From assembly GCA_903929755.1 (NCBI GenBank), contig CAIYVZ010000027.1, forward strand, positions 1 through 44,303: 44,303 bases of DNA. Direction: 5' to 3'. Within the stretch, counting starts at the first letter, position 1, and each line of letters starts with the position of its first letter. A model generated the notes under the pieces. It made no database searches and had not been told where the DNA came from. It saw only the letters and a program-made list of their open reading frames with translations. This document shows positions 41,629-44,303 of the stretch, piece after piece. Origin of the DNA: an uncultured Acidobacteriia bacterium (GTDB lineage: Bacteria; Acidobacteriota; Terriglobia; Bryobacterales; Bryobacteraceae). Made by a program: the position numbers and the translations under genes.

Positions 41629-44160
41629 TCAGTTGTTTACGGTGAGGTAGAGCCTACTTTGGGTCGTCGCCGGTGTGGGGCCTGCGAGCGTCGCAGTGAC
41701 CATCGCATCGCCGTCCGGCAGCCCGATCGGCACCGTCACATTGAACTGATACAGTCCCGCCGCGATGATACCAGCAAAACTTACGGATGCCACCTGGCCG
41801 CCGATCCGGAAAACAAGTGGTGTGACGATTGGCGCTGCTTGACTCACAACTTGGAGAGCGGGGGGCACTGGCGCGGTGGGGCCAAAGCCGCTTCCGTATA
41901 GAATCACAGTTTCACCGGGTCGGGCCGGAGTCGAACCAGGGTATGCGCCATTGGCAGCTGCTAATGAGTAGTCCGAGTGCTGGGCAACTACATACTTCGC
42001 ATCTGGGCTGAATAAGCCTGGGGAAACAGCAAGGGTAGTCACAACGGTGGAAGCGAATCCCGACTGGGTAGATACAACCAGCGGAATCGGAATGCCTTGC
42101 CGGACCTGCGCGGGCATTTGTACGTTCAACTGCGTCGCACTAACATAGGAAACGGCCGCCAAGTAGCCATCGACTGTGACGCTGACACCTTCGAGTTGGG
42201 TCGGAAGAGCCCCGTTTACGATGTCCTGGTTACCCCATTGGCGTGTAACGGACGCGAGGCTCGAACCATAAATGCTGATCCACGCTCCCGGCGCGATGCT
42301 CGGCAGGAAGGACGCGGCATTAACAACAGAATTGATTTTGGGCGACGCGCCTTGGCCGCGCACGGGGAGCAGCGTTAGCGCAAACACAACAACGTACGGA
42401 TTATTGGGCAAGTCAAGTGTGCTTACGGTCTTCGAACTGTCCACATTGAAGGAATAACTGAAAAGATAAAATGGTTGTTGTTCCTTTCCGCCGTCGCTGG
42501 TTGCTCGATAACTCATCGTCACAGCCACAGATTCTCCAGCGAAGGCAGCACTTGATGACGGCGGCACAAAGGCATCGCTAAGGCTTTGGGTGAACGAGGA
42601 TCTTGATCCGTCGGTGTAGGTCACTGTGAACACTTGCGATTGCTGGTTGCCCCATATCCCGACCGCCAACATGTCAAGGCGGGCAAACTGCCCGGCTGGC
42701 AGCGGCACGGTTTTAGCGACCACCGCGTTTGGCATGTCGGGAGCTCCGAAATTGAAGGAAGTGCCATTCACAGTCTGCGAGGACCCGAGCAGCGACGCCG
42801 AGAAAGCTCTCCCGATGGCCAAGCCGCCATCGGCCGCGAATGTTGTCCCCTCATTGTAAATGCCAGTTAGGTTGTACACGGATTTGAGGTTCACATTCCC
42901 GGTGGTCGTGACCATGACTTGAATCATGACGGTATGGCTCACGCTACCAGACTTTCCGGTCACCATAATGACCGCCGATCCCGGCGCCGCAGTCACATTA
43001 GCCGAAAATGTGAGGAGACTGACTGTGGTGGTAGTCGAAGGACTGAACGACGCGGTCACACCTGTCGGAAGTGCGGCTGTCAAGGTTACTGCGCCCGCAA
43101 ATCCACCCAGAGAAGTAACCGTAATCGTGGAGGTGCCACTGTGGCCTTGAACGATCACCAGGCTTGATGTCGATGCGGCGAGCGAGTAATCCGCGGGAGA
43201 TACCGTACTTACGCAGACGGGCGCGGAAAGAGGCCCGTCTCCGTTAGAGTTCGTATCGAGCGCGGTGTAACAGTGACGAGTGCCGGGTGCGAGCCCATCG
43301 TCCAGAAAGTTGTCCTCAAGGCCGACATATGTTTGAACACCATCTCGAAAGATTCGTACTCCGGTGGAATTGGCGTTTGGCGTCCATGTCAGAGCGATGC
43401 TGGAGGCTGACGCCGCAGTGGCCTTAAAATTCGGCGGTGCCTGTTGCCATGAAGCGTCCGCGTTAAGCAACCAGACACCCTGGGAGGTTGTCGCGTAGAG
43501 GGCGTTTCCTTTGACGGAGACCTGCCAGACGTAGCCGACGGGCAGGTTACGGCCCAGGCGTTGCCACGACTGGCCATAATCCTGACTGAAGAAGAGCCCC
43601 ATATTGGTACCGACGTAAACGCGTTCCGGATGCGCGGGATCGGTGGCCAAATCGTTGATGCCGAGGTTATGGAACAGAGTTCCTGACAAAAGCTGTGCTT
43701 TCTTTCCTCCACCTGTCATGAGATAAATCCCATCGCCGCCTTGGGAAATATAGAACGTCCCAGCTCTTCCTGGCGCGGGCGCCATAATATCCATGTAGTA
43801 TGGAAGGCCGTAGGCTGATGACTTGTTCTCGGTCCAGCTGGCCCCTCCGTCGCTGGATGAAAGGATGCCCCCGTATTCGGAAACATAGAACGTGCCGGGT
43901 ATCACGGAATCAGTGATCATATCCCTGAATGAACCACTCGTGTCACAGCACGGACGCACACCCGCGTCGGTCCAGGTACCACCGCTGTCATGTGACATAA
44001 AGATCTTGTTGGTTAGGAAGAACACAGTTCCTTTTTGTTGCGGATGGAACCGCAGCGCCGGTCGATAAGTGATGTTAGTCGCCGTCGTTCCAGGGAAAAC
44101 ATGTTTCCATGAGCTACCCTCATCGTGAGAAACTGCCAGGTCGTCAAACCGGGCGTACCA
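41629..44160 (-). CDS. secreted multi-domain protein (BNR/Vps10-like, FnIII, Ig-like, TIGR03437), 5' truncated
   Basis: Extracellular protein. From the N-terminal side: BNR/Vps10-type repeats (SHDSGGTWTDAG, SSSDGGASWTE, SQDYGQSWQRLGRN), a fibronectin-III domain (about 190-275 of the GTG-started product), an Ig-like domain with Thr/Ser-rich strands, a central jelly-roll-like segment, and the Solibacter C-terminal domain (INSVVNAASFLPSIAPG, IYGSSLA, VSYVSATQLNVQMP, GETVILYGSGFGP, AGLYQFNVTVP). The only start is a GTG at 44025 in mid-repeat. The frame stays open upstream (WYARFDDLAVSHDEGSSWKHV) to the IS66 junction, so the true start and signal peptide are gone. Confidence 0.8.
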   Translation of the reverse strand, partial: WYARFDDLAVSHDEGSSWKHVFPGTTATNITYRPALRFHPQQKGTVFFLTNKIFMSHDSGGTWTDAGVRPCCDTSGSFRDMITDSVIPGTFYVSEYGGILSSSDGGASWTENKSSAYGLPYYMDIMAPAPGRAGTFYISQGGDGIYLMTGGGKKAQLLSGTLFHNLGINDLATDPAHPERVYVGTNMGLFFSQDYGQSWQRLGRNLPVGYVWQVSVKGNALYATTSQGVWLLNADASWQQAPPNFKATAASASSIALTWTPNANSTGVRIFRDGVQTYVGLEDNFLDDGLAPGTRHCYTALDTNSNGDGPLSAPVCVSTVSPADYSLAASTSSLVIVQGHSGTSTITVTSLGGFAGAVTLTAALPTGVTASFSPSTTTTVSLLTFSANVTAAPGSAVIMVTGKSGSVSHTVMIQVMVTTTGNVNLKSVYNLTGIYNEGTTFAADGGLAIGRAFSASLLGSSQTVNGTSFNFGAPDMPNAVVAKTVPLPAGQFARLDMLAVGIWGNQQSQVFTVTYTDGSRSSFTQSLSDAFVPPSSSAAFAGESVAVTMSYRATSDGGKEQQPFYLFSYSFNVDSSKTVSTLDLPNNPYVVVFALTLLPVRGQGASPKINSVVNAASFLPSIAPGAWISIYGSSLASVTRQWGNQDIVNGALPTQLEGVSVTVDGYLAAVSYVSATQLNVQMPAQVRQGIPIPLVVSTQSGFASTVVTTLAVSPGLFSPDAKYVVAQHSDYSLAAANGAYPGSTPARPGETVILYGSGFGPTAPVPPALQVVSQAAPIVTPLVFRIGGQVASVSFAGIIAAGLYQFNVTVPIGLPDGDAMVTATLAGPTPATTQSRLYLTVNN

Positions 44161-44173
44161 GATTGGTAACAGT

Positions 44174-44303
44174 TCAGGTAGGGCGGGAATTCTTGAGTAG
44201 GGACGTGGGCGGTTGTGCCAGGCGGTGTGAGCGGATGGCGCTGTTGAGGTAGTCGAGAGGGTGACGGTTCTGCATGCGGCAGGTTTGCGTGACGGTCAGC
44301 AGG
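44174..44303 (-). mobile_element. IS66-family transposase, C-terminal fragment
   Basis: The minus-strand frame entering from the window edge reads LLTVTQTCRMQNRHPLDYLNSAIRSH, then RLAQPPTSLL, and stops at 44174. This is the standard end of IS66 TnpC transposases (SVTQT-x-RLQGR...DFL...AI.AHR...PAPSLL). The rest lies outside the window. Coding sequence of the truncated BNR protein begins within about 15 bases of the stop, so the element's right terminal repeat is missing or very short here. Confidence 0.75.

Overview
The window reads as a piece of an Acidobacteriota chromosome, most likely the Solibacter/Bryobacter group (order Bryobacterales). The main clue is the C-terminus of the large secreted protein at 41629-44160, which matches the 'Solibacter uncharacterized C-terminal domain' (TIGR03437). 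An Oar-like TonB receptor remnant, a DUF1501 protein, DUF4159, an HpnB-type glycosyltransferase and moderately high GC fit the same group. Assignment is from recognised families only; no database search was run.

Layout. 1-958: a broken TonB-dependent receptor gene, cut off by what may be the edge of an insertion sequence. 1053-5125: secreted aldose epimerase, TPR protein, cation-efflux transporter and a coiled-coil protein with a peptidase-like tail. 5163-8246: a housekeeping run rsfS-rlmH-accD-folC. 8243-11162: an MFS transporter coupled to a secreted M20 peptidase, with a truncated VOC gene upstream. 11241-13836: DEAD-box helicase, a 67-residue membrane/coiled-coil protein and hpnB. 13851-18149: zwf-opcA-pgl, the oxidative pentose phosphate entry, whose fourth overlapping gene is a LodB-like flavoprotein.

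18160-26062 is the most unusual part. Reading leftward from a shared control region at about 23700-23900 lie a small Cys-containing membrane protein, a tyrosinase with an extra N-terminal domain, a LodA/GoxA-type cysteine-tryptophylquinone oxidase, a small unknown protein and a DJ-1/PfpI isonitrile-hydratase-like enzyme. Reading rightward is a lipoprotein multicopper oxidase. The LodB-like maturase for the quinone oxidase sits convergently at 17073-18149. This puts a type-3 copper oxidase, a multicopper oxidase and a quinoprotein oxidase with its maturase in one 9-kb block, with a palindrome between two well-formed divergent promoters.

26072-31419 is a compact leftward operon (yebC, ruvC, an exported protein, a TlpA-like thioredoxin, DUF4159, a GlcD-like FAD oxidase). 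31660-37551 holds a repeat protein, a secreted lactonase-fold protein, a leftward HAD-iscX-DUF1501 trio, a VOC remnant, and a YHS protein behind a TPR lipoprotein-like or periplasmic protein. 37775-41448 (serine hydrolase, type-B carboxylesterase, decayed GH3 glucosidase) has an obviously different strand composition from the rest. 41629-44303 is a secreted multi-domain protein whose 5' end has been replaced by the tail of an IS66 transposase. Both window edges therefore look like mobile-element boundaries. No tRNA, rRNA or CRISPR array was seen.
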